A DNA stretch of 64,000 nucleotides from Poecilobothrus nobilitatus (lineage: Eukaryota; Arthropoda; Insecta; Diptera; Dolichopodidae): NCBI GenBank assembly GCA_947095535.1, contig OX352774.1, positions 36,410,496 through 36,474,495 on the forward strand. The letters run 5' to 3'. The notes under the pieces were generated by a model. The model was not told where the DNA came from. It saw only the letters and a program-made list of their open reading frames with translations, and made no database searches. How positions within the stretch are numbered: the stretch's first letter is position 1; each line of letters begins with the position of its first letter. Below are positions 52,401 through 63,765 of this stretch, piece by piece. Both the position numbers and the translations under genes were made by a program.

Positions 52401-53492
52401 AAAATGATAAAATGATTGATTGTGATTTAATTTCCGGCTTCGGAAGTATCTGCTACTTACTTGACGTTGTATATTTTGTGGCATATTTAAAAGTGATTTT
52501 ACACATAAAAAAATAAAAACATAATGAATTTATAGATTAAAACTATAGAATGTCACCATATACATATATAAATAATTTATTTCATTGATTTTTTTTTTTT
52601 TTGTTTTAATTAATTGAAGTCATGCAGTTGAAAGTTTACAGGTGTAAAATATATATAGAATAGAAACAGGAAATGGCTAACAACAACAAAAAAGTTACTT
52701 GCAACAAAGTTTTATAAAATTAATTTCAATATTTCCAGGAATGTATCAGGAATGGCTTAAAGATATTATATCCAAATGTGATTGATATGGTTAACATGGT
52801 AAAATACGCTTGAGTTCACAAAACAAAAAAAAAATCGGAAGGAAATCGGAAATTTAAATAATTTTTTTTTTCACTTTTTAAAATAAACAAATAATTATGA
52901 AATTCTGATTCAACATCCAGGATAATTATAAGCTATTATTTATTATACATAAATAAAAGAACCTACAGTTGAAGTTTTTAGGAGCAAAAAAAAAAGATGA
53001 ATCTAGAAAAAACACTGAATAAATACAATGTTATTATGCGTGTGCCTTGTGTGTATGGCTGTAAAATTACTTGTTCCGGTGATTTTAATTTTTTTTTTTT
53101 TTGGTTTTTTTATGAAACTTTATCTTTTAAAGGAAATCAATCCTTGGTTAATTAAAAATAATATATAAATAATATTATCATGCTACAGATGAAATTTAAC
53201 TTATGATCATATTCTTATTTGAAATCTGTTCATATAAATAAACTCATATGAATGTAATCATCTAAATATTATGTTAATTTGATTGTAGAATATTACATTT
53301 TACTATCATAAAATGTCTGTTAGGTTGCGAATGAGATGTACAGTATCCACTACCATTCAGTATATAATACCACTAATTACATTTTCGTGTTGGAGGATCT
53401 GTAGATTAAAATGAACTTCAAACTCTCATGCGTTTTAATAAAAATTATTATCGTGTACTGTGGTACACTCAGGGCTATATAATCTCTTGTTG
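49480..53492. other. Unit 2 counterpart of 23261-27273
   Basis: Non-coding, same minor repeats. It ends at the right border of the duplication. Confidence 0.6.
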
Positions 53493-53494
53493 AT

Positions 53495-54837
53495 TGACTT
53501 TTATATAAACTATAAACAAACGCTCTACGCCAAGTCAAGGAGTAATATATGGAATAACTGAACGCTGTTAAAAGAAAAACTATTTGATTATATGCAGGCG
53601 TAGTTTTTTCCTTTAATTTCATTGTGTTGGAACAAACCTTTATTCCTTAACTTCCTTGTTTCCAAATGGAACACAGGTACAAAAAAAAATTTTTTTTAAT
53701 GGCATCAACTGGCATACAACCATATATGGTTGTAATAACAAAAGAACTTGCAACAGGTGCAGGTAATAACTGTAACGTCCTATACGTCCCCATAACTATA
53801 GAAATCAAATTAATAAAAGATCTTTCATCTCTTTTTATTTAAATGTAATGAAATTTGCTTTCTAGAAATAGTTTCTTCCGTAAAATTTTTAAGGATATTT
53901 AGGAAATGCAATATCTAAAACTAATATAAATTTTCTAATTATTTTCAATACATAAATCAGAAAACTATTAAATAGTTCTATTAAAACATCCTTTTTTCCT
54001 AGATGCTACGAATGGATTCAAAAAATATTCAAAAAAAAATGTTATGACATCTGTTGCATTATAATAATATTATGCACATCTGTTGCTTAAGTGCAACAAT
54101 ATCTACATACTACATATGCAGCAAAGGCGTGGGATTTTTTTTTCTTTGCTTTTCTTCTTGTTCCTTGTTTCTGTATTTAAATAACTGTAAAGGATATTCC
54201 TATTATTGAAATATAACAAGGGATTTTTTTACTGCTTAAAACCGGAAATATTTTTGTGAACATTTAAGGCATGCATATATGTAATGTAATCTAAAAAATT
54301 CATTTGAAATCAAAAATATGTAATTCTATTAATTTTAGTTCCTGTTTTTTAATTTTTTTATTGTATTCTAGGATATTTTGTTAGAGAATTTAGTACATTT
54401 TCATTTAAACCTATTTAATATTAATAAACGATTTTCCAATTGAATGGAATTTTATGGTGAGAAATAATACTTAAATGTTTTATTTTTATTGTTATAAAAG
54501 GATATAAAGGAATTACCAATATAAAATAGGAAACAAAATGTTTTGCTTCATTTACCACAATATTTTATTGACGGAATACCATACAATTATTGATATTTGC
54601 AGTAGGATATTTTAAAAGGAATTGTGGTAAAATAATATTAACTTTTTGTTTTGACTAATTGTAAGGTTAAAAGGTTTTTGAGGTGTCCTTGAATTTATAA
54701 TTAAAGTTCTTTGAACCGTGACTTCACTACGAAAAAAAAAAATGATCCTCAAAAGCTTCTTTAAATACCTATACGGTAAATTTCACAAATTTTAATGAAT
54801 TCAAATTTTGTAATAAATTAGTGACCAAAATGGGTTG
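53495..54837. other. Non-coding unique flank
   Basis: No gene seen. It contains a perfect 18-bp palindrome ACAACCATATATGGTTGT (53716-53733) and a small direct repeat ACATCTGTTGC (about 54047 and 54077). Confidence 0.55.
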
Positions 54838-55135
54838 GTCCGAAATCCCAAACTCAAAATTCCAAAATCAAAATCCCAAACCCATTTTTGACTGCAACTC
54901 TAAAATTGAAACCCTGATTTTTGACTGCAACTCTAAAATTGAAACCCTGATTTTTGACTGCAACTCTAAAATCTTTCTCATTCAGAATTTCGCATATACA
55001 TAATATATAAATATTCTATAAAAGACATATAATATTTTAAAATAGTGGGAGCTACCGCCCATAAACGCCCGCTAAACAAATTATTGAAACCCTGATTTAG
55101 TAAGCAACTCTAAAATTTCTCCTAATTCAGATAAA
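54838..55135. mobile_element. Decayed relative of the 604-bp MITE
   Basis: It shares with 9578-10181 the CCCAAACTCAAAATTC-type start and an internal block that reads GGGAGCTACCGCCC here and GAAGGCTGCCGCCTC there. In both, ACAAATTATT, (A)ACCCTGATTT and a TCCTAA segment follow. No inverted right end is visible, so it is truncated or eroded. Confidence 0.55.
54884..54972. repeat. 33-bp minisatellite, 2.7 copies
   Basis: Copies start at 54884, 54917 and 54950 with core TTTTTGACTGCAACTCTAAA followed by ATTGAAACCCTG. The same core occurs once, diverged, at about 55082-55117 in the host element, so the minisatellite is an internal amplification of that element. It gives the repetitive but meaningless plus-strand reading FDCNSKIETLI. 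Confidence 0.9.
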
Positions 55136-55279
55136 TGCATAAAAAACATTAATAGTTCCTTGGGATTTTTTCTTTTATTGGAATTTAGGTGGACTCCCGA
55201 TCAAAATATTTCCACTAGAAGATTGAAAGTAATCAGGTTGAGAATCACATGCAACTCAAGACTAAATATGAAAAATTAT

Positions 55280-55447
55280 AACTAAAACACACTTTCTTTT
55301 AACTAAAACTTATTAAACTCTTACAGCATATATAATTTATACTTTTAAAGAATTGTCTGCTATAACTTAAACAGACTTTCTTAAATTAAAACTTATCACG
55401 CTCTTAAAGCATATATAATGTATACATCTAAAAGATCCTTACATGAT
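55280..55447. repeat. Diverged two-copy tandem repeat, period about 84 bp
   Basis: CTTTCTTTTAACTAAAACTTAT...GCATATATAAT and CTTTCTTAAATTAAAACTTAT...GCATATATAAT align across both copies, with scattered substitutions. Confidence 0.7.
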
Positions 55448-56854
55448 TATAATAGAAGGGATAATTCAAATCAATTTAACATTTCTGTATTTTCACTTTA
55501 AAAAAAGAAATTTTTCTTCTGATTATTTCTATCTACTTAACAATTTATTACAATTGTTCTAAGAATTTATTTATAGTTTTTTTTTTTTTTTAAAGATCTA
55601 TTTAACATGATCTTAAAAACAAATACATATAAAATTGTATATTTAATCATTTGCTCAAAAAAAAACAAAAAAAATAGAAAAAAAGACACTCATAAAACAT
55701 ACTAATTAATTTTTAGTTAGAAATTCATTTAAAATTAATATTTGCTATAGAATAGAACCCATTAACTTTATTCAACTTTCTTTAAAACAATTAACATTTT
55801 AAGAATTTAAAGTATAAAAAAAAAAAAAAACAATTTAAGCAATTTTTTCACACACTTTTACATTTATTTGTTTAAAACCAACATCAAATATTTTTTAATT
55901 ATCTTTTGAAATCACATTATGTTATATTACATATATATATATATACATATATATATATTTATCTATATATGTATCTGAAAGAAATCATTATTTAATTCAA
56001 TGATTTCAGATTTCTTATAGAAATTCAAAGATTCAACTTTTTCTTTAATAACTTTAACAACTATATTGACCATCATCATTATCATGACCATCAATAGATG
56101 CAAAATAATTCAATAAACAACAAAATAACTTGTGCATAAATTTAAAACATCCGCCAATTCAATAATAATTTGTGAATCATTTAAATTTCACTTATAAAAT
56201 AAACAAAAAAATAAAACAAAAAAAAAAAAAAATAACTATACTTGGAAAAATCCATTAACGCTTGCTACTCACCATTTAAGAACCTGTAACCTGAACAGAA
56301 GTCAATATACTTATTATAATATGATAATTAAATTTTTCTAAATTCTTTAAAACAAATTTGACTTCTTTGCTAATTTTTTCAACATTTAAATATTTTAAAA
56401 GAAAATGAAAATGAGAATAATTTGAATATATATACGTAATATAACAAGTGTAAGCGCCCCCATTCTTACAAGTTAATAACAAAACAAAACAAAAAACAAA
56501 AACAAAAAGATTATAATTAAATGCTGGTTGCTGGGAAAAAAAAAGCAATGCCCTATTTTGATTTCCCTTAGAAATAACAAAGACAAAACAAAAAAAAAAA
56601 AAAATTAACATAAAACATCAAAATTATAATAAAAATAAAAATAAAAAAAAAAAAAAAAAACATAAAAATGGAGTAATAGTACAAAAATAATCAAAAGTCC
56701 ATTGTTATTTTTAATCGCATATAGAAAAATAAAAACATTGGCGATTTAAATATATATGCATGCACAATCATTTAATTTTCTAAAAGAAAAACTAAAAAAA
56801 ATGTTTAATTACAACATAAAGGTTGTGCTACTACAATTAATATAATATGCTACT

Positions 56855-56955
56855 CCTTTTATGGTTAATCCATTCTTTAAAATAGTTCGTCTTTTATGAT
56901 TGATCTACTTTAAAATAGTTCGTTTTCTATGGTTGATTTACTTCAATAGTATACG
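56855..56955. repeat. Three-copy tandem repeat, period 33-35 bp
   Basis: Units starting at 56855, 56890 and 56923 share YTTTTATGGTTGATC...TTTAAAATAGTTCG. The third is the most diverged. Confidence 0.75.
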
Positions 56956-57187
56956 TACATTTATAACGGTATTATCCCATTTATAAAGAAAAAATTCAAT
57001 TAATTATGACACACAAACGAACTTATCGTAAGAAGCTCCATAATACTAATCCTTAAAAAAACATGGAAATTTAGATTTATAACTTATTAATTCCTCAAAG
57101 TTTTTCTATGTCATGTAGCTCTACAATATACTTACCTACAACAACTGCGTAAATCGTTTATAATTCAGAATTAGATCAGATGTAACT

Positions 57188-57705
57188 AATCGCAAAACAA
57201 AAACAATTTTTTAAATAGAGTAACAAAGATACGGGCCATAAATTATAAAAAAATGAATTGAAAGTTATAGAGGTACAGAAAAAAAGATGATGAGGGGCCT
57301 CGGTGGTCTAGTGGTTAAGCATGTGGCTTATTAACCGAGGGAATGCGAGTTTAAATCCTGCACAGATAGCAAGTTTTATTAATTGAAAACAAATCCCCTT
57401 GCTACCAAATATACAAATATAGTGTAAATATATAATAGATATATAATATAAACCAAATAAATAATTTTAATGTATAATTTAATAATAATATTCGACCTGT
57501 AATGGCGTTAGTAGCCGATGGTTTTGTAATATTGCAATAACCTATGTGATTTGTAATATTAATATAAATAAAGAGATGATGATCGAATCCAGAACAAATA
57601 CAATAATGGCAATAAAACGAAAATAATTTTCCAAATAGATTAACCGAAATTCGGGGATCATCAACTATAGAAAATGAAAGGCACAGAAAAAAAATTGAAG
57701 GTCGA
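57188..57705. repeat. Diverged direct repeats flanking a SINE
   Basis: About 100 bp at 57188-57293 (AATCGCAAAACAAAAACAAT ... TACAGAAAAAAAGATGATGA) aligns with 57601-57700 (AATGGCAATAAAACGAAAAT ... CACAGAAAAAAAATTGAAG). The SINE at 57294-57573 sits between them, so it landed in or beside an older tandem duplication. Confidence 0.55.
57294..57573 (+). mobile_element. Full-length tRNA-derived SINE with perfect 9-bp TSD (family A, copy 3)
   Basis: Box A is TGGTCTAGTGG (57304-57314), and GGCTTATTAACCGA follows, like a tRNA-Asn anticodon arm. Box B is degenerate (AGTTTAAATCC, 57348-57358). The body hairpin is GATAGCAAG (57365-57373) with CTTGCTACC (57398-57406). GTAGCCGATGGTT and the end AATATTAATATAAATAAA match the copy at 13626. 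Identical flanks AGATGATGA (57285-57293 and 57574-57582) are a clear target-site duplication. Confidence 0.92.
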
Positions 57706-58344
57706 ATAGGTTAAACCAAATTCTGCAAGATTTATACATTCCGTTTTTAAAATGAACTGTGACTTCTTTTCAAAAATAAGAAACACTAATGATGGATTTT
57801 AGTTATTATTGGTTGCACTATGTTTAAAAATGCTATTCATCCTGCATCTGCTTCAACATAATAATAAAAATGAAGCCACCTTAACTTTTAATAAAAAAAT
57901 AAAAAATAAAAGAAAAAAAAAAGAGAATGTACTAAAGTTGAATGACTGAATAGAATAAAAATGGTTATAAATTTATTTAATTATTTAATTTTATTCAAAT
58001 ATTCATAAGTATGTCTTTTATTTTTTATAAATTAAGGCTTTTTACACGTAAGCTACTTGTTCTATTATTCACTTTCCCATCGAAATAAAGTATAATCGAA
58101 CAGACTAAATTTTCAAGCATGCAATAAAAATTAGATGTTTTAGTTTAATATTTCTGTATGTAGGTAATTTTAATATATATGTATATATATAAATCTGGAA
58201 TAAATTTTTAATCTTATTGTACTAAATTTCCAATTTTTATTTTATTTATTTTTTTTAATTGAATTGAATAAAATTTAAGTTTTGTACTAAAATTTGAATC
58301 ACTTTAAAATTAGTCTAACCTCAATTCAGAGATTTCAAACTTTA

Positions 58345-58380
<36 letters not shown>

Positions 58381-59126
58381 TAATTTTTGACAAGAAAAAT
58401 TCGACTAAATATTCGAAAGATGAATTGATAAGAATTTTCGAATTGAATTGAGTTGAATTAAATTGAATAGAATTGAATTGTGTTTTATTTGTAGTAATAA
58501 ACAATATGGTCTTATGTTTTGTTTTTTTTTTTTAATTTAAGACAACAAATTTTTATGCTTTTCAAAACTTTAAAAAATACAAAATACAAAATTAAAATAA
58601 AACTAAAAAAAATATTAAATAATTAATTCTATTTTCAATCGGTTTATAATGGAGATGAGATTTATCTGACGTGAAGGTCTTTTCCGAAAAAAAATATTAT
58701 GTAAAAACAATTTTGTAGTTTTTAATTTTTGTAAAAATAGAAAAAAAAAATTAAGTAATAGATTTTATAATTTTGATACGTTTATTGTTTTGAATTATGA
58801 TTAAAATGATTTAATGTCATAATTATAATGATTATAACAAAATGAAATTTTTTTTTGTTTTGTGGGGCTAAAAAAAAAATTTAAGAAAATGTGGGCAGAA
58901 ATTTATAAAAAAAAAATATTTATATTTTAGAATGATAAGAATCTATTTTTGGTAAATAGTATTTGTATATGGGTAAGTAGGACTTTATTGATTATTTTAA
59001 TTGTTATTTAGCTATATATGTAGGTTATTAAACTTCCAAAAAACAATTAAAATAAACTTAGTTTTGATTTTATTTATACTTCATTTTAATGTGTGGAGGA
59101 TATTCACCTTACTTTGTAAGTTAGTT
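57706..59126. other. Non-coding AT-rich stretch
   Basis: No gene seen. It has an (AATTG)n-like run near 58438-58482 and a 29-bp T tract around 58351-58379. Confidence 0.55.
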
Positions 59127-59292
59127 TCACTCCTATAAGAAGCATAGGACATCCATTAAGTCCTATAGGACATTCATCAGTTTTTTGAATCATTTATTTC
59201 CAATAAGCCGTTGATTACTGAAGAGGGACTATTGTAAAAGATTATGAAAACAAATATAATTTTTGGGCGACATCTATTGTCTTACACAAGAA
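59127..59292 (-). mobile_element. Retroposon-like repeat family R, copy 3 (inverted)
   Basis: On the minus strand it reads TTGTGTAAGACAATAGATG, then TCAGTAATCAACGGCTTATT, AAATGATTC, and ends with CTTAATGGATGTCCTATGC and TATAGGAGTGA. It is collinear with 18851-19045 and outside the 26-kb duplication, so it is an independent insertion. Confidence 0.65.
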
Positions 59293-61409
59293 TTACGTTA
59301 CTTAATATTTACTTATTAAAATAAAAAAATCAAATTTTCTAAAAAGAAAAACTTCTATTTATCTTGTATTTACAAAGTTACCTAAGTATATTAAAAATTA
59401 TTAATTTTTACTTATACAGCAGTATAACTGTAAATATTGGTTTCAACAATAAGCAAATGTACTCACAAATCGGTTTTTGCAAATGTACTCACCAAAAGTT
59501 TTTCTATTAAAACCTGACCTGCATTAAATCTTAAACAATCATCAACTATAGACTCTTATCTCTAAATCACCCCAATATCAATAATGTATAATAGAGATTT
59601 TAACGGAACATGCAAGAAATTAGGACTTCCCTCATATAATTCTCTGCGGAAGCTGCACAGATAAATACAAAAACGAATCAATCTTCGATCTGTTGTGTAA
59701 ATAATCAACTCTTGCTCTAAAACTGAGAAAGTTTCTGGGGAAAATCTGTCCAAGATAAACTTTACCAATCTACAGAACTTTCAAGGAAGCTTCCAATAGT
59801 TTTAATCAGGAAAAAAAAACTGATGACAGGATACCACAACAGACCTAAACTGATCTAAATCAATATCTGCAGTCCCTACCTATATTTACTTACCTACTTG
59901 TACACCTACATTATTTACAATAATCTAACACTCTATATGTAACCATAAATAAATGATTCACTCTATTGTCTTAACTTTTAAAGAATCATTTTAATTTAAA
60001 AGTCTATTTATTTTTTTTGTTTAAAAATTGAAATTAAAACCCCATTCAAAAAGAAATCAATTAACCATGGCTCTTTTATAGATTAAATATTATTAATCAA
60101 TAATCAATTTGAAATAGAACAATATTTAAAAAAAACAAAACTTACTTCATTGTTTACCTCCATTGTATTTAATTAACTTATATATAACTTAACATAATTA
60201 ATTGTATAGAAATAATTGATATTAAATTTAAAATAAATCTATCATAAATATAATCAATATGAAATAGAGAATATCTTGCCTATATATAATTAAATAACAA
60301 ATATGTACGTAATACAAACATAATTAAATAACCAAAACAAAAAAAAAAAAACCATTTTGATAATATAAAATCAAAATCACAGCGTGAAATTTTTAATTTA
60401 TTGCGTATAATTTTAGTTTAGAATTTTTAAAGTAATTATTACAAATATGGCTGTCAGATAGCTGTAGTTGTTTGAAATAACCAACTTTTACGAAACAAAT
60501 AAATTGAACTGAAAATTATAAAACAATTCTTTAATATCACAAAACAACAAAAAAAAAGTGTAATCAAATCAAGTAATTTGCGCAATATTTTTAAATAAAA
60601 ATTAAATCATCAAACCATTTAATCAATTTAATTTGAAAGGTATTAAAAAAAATTACAAAAAAAAAAAAACAAAACAATTGTTACACATATCCAATAATCA
60701 ATTGTCAAAGTATAGTAGAAAAAAAAAACAACCACACTTATTAAATTCCTATTTAATTCAAATTAGAACGACATTTACAACTTGTTTTTGTATCTACTGT
60801 CAACGAACTTTTTCTGTCATAAATTGAATTGTTCTAAAGTTTAAAGGTATGTTGAACCATTTTGATGATCATTTTTAAAGTAATTTTTAAATTCTTTTGT
60901 GTTAATTTTTTTGTTTTTTTATTAATTCTTAACATTTTAATGATTAATTTTTTTTTTTTTTGCGCAAAATTAAACAAAACAAAAAAATAAATGTCTTCTT
61001 ATAGAAATAAATTAATTTATCTTATAATTTTTGGTTTTTTTCTTTTTTTTTTTTTTTTTTTTGTGGTGCGTGACACTTTTAAAAATTTTTCATTAATTTT
61101 AAACATCATCTTCTTTGTTTTCATTGTTAATGGCTATGTAATATACGTATATAATCAATCTTGACATTGACAATCAAACAAATTACTATTGTCAAAAAAA
61201 AAATCTACAAAAAAAAAAATACAAACACACATACATATATAATAAATACGAAACAATTGAATAACTATTTGCGTAGTACCTGTATTTTACTTTTTTATAA
61301 AATCATCTTTTATTTATTTTGAATCAGCTTTTTCTCTTCCTAGAATTTTTAGTTCTTTTTGTTTTCTTTGTTTTTTTTTTTTCTTTTAATAAGTATTTTG
61401 ATTTTTTAA
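59293..61409. other. Non-coding stretch
   Basis: No supported gene. 59500-59960 is slightly less AT-rich and contains a 68-codon minus-strand frame (59562-59768) without a domain I recognise. The rest is A/T tracts. Confidence 0.5.
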
Positions 61410-61413
61410 TTAA

Positions 61414-62254
61414 CCCTTGAACATCAAGGGCCCAAATGAGTAATTTGTTTTTTAGAATGAGGAATAAGTCTAAGTAAATGTTGTTAAAAATTAAATTTGA
61501 GAGCAACACAAAAAATCGAAAGAATTAAGAGAAAATGCAAATATTTTTTTAACCGGGTTACAGGATGTTCTTATAAAAAAGTTATCAAAATCATAAATAC
61601 ACTATGACAAATGTAAGAAATTAAATAATTGCCGTTTGTACAGTTAATTCAATAATAAATATAAATTGTCACCTATGACTTAGAAATGTTGATTATGAGA
61701 AACTTTTAAAACAAAATTATTTTATCGTATTTTTGAGCCAGTTCACTAATAAGTTTAAACATTTAGACTATGAAAAAATGCAGCATTTTAGTCATTCTGG
61801 GTAGGTTATTTAACTAAAATAGACGAAAAAAACAGAATGAGGAATTCTCTCTGTTGTAACCGGTTATACCAAAAATCTGATCATAACAATTTAAAGAAAT
61901 CAGAAAACAAATTAGAATCATTAACTAAAAAACCAATCCAAAAATAGAAAAACAAAGAAAACAGAAATTTAGAAAAGGAGTAGTATATTAGCTCAATTAT
62001 ATATATAAAAGAAAAGTTGTTATGACCTAACAAATTCTAACTAAATAGATTAATTTGTGTCAAGAAAAACTAAAAAAAAATGCGACAAAATATATGTGAG
62101 TTACAGTTGAGTTTGAAATTTGATTTTATACAAATAACGAATTGATTTTATTTTACTTTCAGTCTGAACAAGAGTGAACAATTCAAGGAGATTTTCCTCA
62201 ATTTTATCTTGATCTGAGGAATTTACAAGTTAAAATAATTAAACCATACAAGGG
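61414..62254. mobile_element. Possible piggyBac-like non-autonomous element
   Basis: TTAA (61410-61413 and 62255-62258) flanks ends CCCTTGAACATCAAGGGCCC on the left and, inverted from the right, CCCTTGTATGG. TTAA duplication with CCC...GGG termini is the piggyBac signature. The identical inverted part is only CCCTTG, so this is suggestive at best. No transposase coding remains. Confidence 0.35.
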
Positions 62255-62258
62255 TTAA

Positions 62259-63569
62259 AATCTACTAAAAAAAATAAACAATTGCTAAATTATACTTATA
62301 TAATTTTTTAAATTTAAGTTTTATTTTACAGATTCTTTAATTTTTACGATTCTATCAAACAGAAAACAAACAATTTAGAACTTTTTTTTTTTACTGGTTT
62401 TTTTTTTTTCATTTTTCTAATTATGGGTATATTTGATACGGTTTGGCAAACGTCCAGACAAACTGATTGCTAGTTTTATAATTTTTATTTTTTCTTTCAA
62501 TTTTAATGACTTAACACAAAATATTTGGGTTTAGGTTTAAGGTTTCTTTAGGTATCTTAACTATAATAGACGCTATCAGTTGTTTTTTTTTCTTCTCTTT
62601 TTTGACATTGAAATTTTTTTCGTTTTTAATAAAATCATTACATATTTAATAATTACTATTTGATTGACTTAATGATTGATTGATAGATTGATTGATTAAT
62701 TGATTACTTACTTAATTGACTATACATCGCACACACAAATTAATTTAGGTGATTTGGGCAAAGAAAACCAAAAAAAAAGAAACTTAAAATTAAAAATTAT
62801 CTTTAAGAATATAAATACCAAAAATTCAAGACCAAATTTTTGAAGTTTACTTGACATTTTTTGTTTTTGTTTTTTATTATTATTGTTATGACTAACTTTT
62901 TTGTATGTATAATTGTCAAAAAAAAAAAAAAAAAAAGTAAAAAAAAATTTAAGAACTCTTACAAAAAAAATTGTATTAGTTTGTTTATTAAATAATTTGT
63001 ATAGTGAATTATTTGACGCCCTTGAATTACTGCACCTTAAAAACATAAAAAATTATGTAAACATAAAAACATGAAAGCTGCTTTGTTTTTGTTAAAGGCA
63101 AATTTTGTTAAAACAAAAATATATCTAAACGTGAAAAATTTACAATCAATAAAATATGAATTGTTTGTATTAGGTTAGGTTAGGTATTCAAAAAACAGTT
63201 CAAGGAACCTAAACTTTTAACGAAAGAAAAAACTTATACATATATCTTAGTATATTACTTTAAAACGAACTTGATTACTTTATACTTAGAACTTTTCTTA
63301 GATTTTTCTTTTGAATTAAAAACTTAATAAGTTGTTTTAATATTTCTCTCATGTATGATTATATCCGGAGTTTATTAAAAGTTAGAACTATAAATCAAAG
63401 CGGGCTCTGGAATTATAACCTCAATAAAATAAAAACAAAAGTTCTTTACTCTATATATACTAAATAAAATTATGTATGTAGTCAAAATTTAAAAAGAATT
63501 TTATAAACTTACTTAGATTCATTTAGTTTTGTTTCCATAAAGGATTCTCACAGTTGTAATTTAAATATA
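62259..63569. other. Non-coding stretch with simple repeats
   Basis: (ATTG)n run around 62660-62708, A/T tracts, and three TTAGG words at 63170-63184. No gene seen. Confidence 0.55.
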
Positions 63570-63765
63570 AAACCTGAACCCTGTTACACCAACCACTTAT
63601 CACTAATCAAATAATCATTTTTTTGATAAGATTTTGTTGCATCAAAATCATATTTGGTATAATAACTCAAAAAAGTTTTGATTAGTATAAAACACTCACT
63701 TATCAAAAAAACCATTATTTGATTATATGATTAGTGATTGGGTTGGTGTAATAAGGTTCTGGTTT
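63570..63765. mobile_element. 196-bp hairpin MITE
   Basis: The left arm AAACCTGAACCCTGTTACAC and the inverted right arm AAACCAGAACCTTATTACAC continue as CAACC and CACTAATCA...GATAAG, giving arms of about 60 bp around a short unique centre. The whole element can fold into one imperfect hairpin. A target duplication is not evident. Confidence 0.7.

Larger units (their letters stand above)
27274..53492 (+). repeat. Unit 2 of the exact 26,219-bp direct tandem duplication
   Basis: This unit is identical in content and order to 1055-27273. Its left edge is the duplication junction: sequence that precedes 53493 at the far end abuts the SINE hairpin sequence that begins at 1055. The bases at 53493-53494 (at) are shared with the junction and belong to either side. 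Beyond 53494 the sequence is unique. Confidence 0.97.
55136..57284. other. Non-coding AT-rich stretch with small tandem repeats
   Basis: No gene seen. It holds the repeats at 55280-55447 and 56855-56955, (AT)n around 55929-55960 and long A tracts near 56585-56660. Confidence 0.55.

Noticed and set aside
59562..59768. 68-codon minus-strand frame in a slightly GC-richer region
   Set aside because: No family recognised and the length is within chance for the composition; kept only as a note in the region entry.
62720..63046. 108-codon minus-strand frame
   Set aside because: Built from poly-F, poly-K and poly-N runs of A/T tracts; no domain.
63170..63184. Three TTAGG words, the canonical insect telomere repeat
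   Set aside because: Only three units inside ordinary sequence; far too short for a telomeric or interstitial telomere array.
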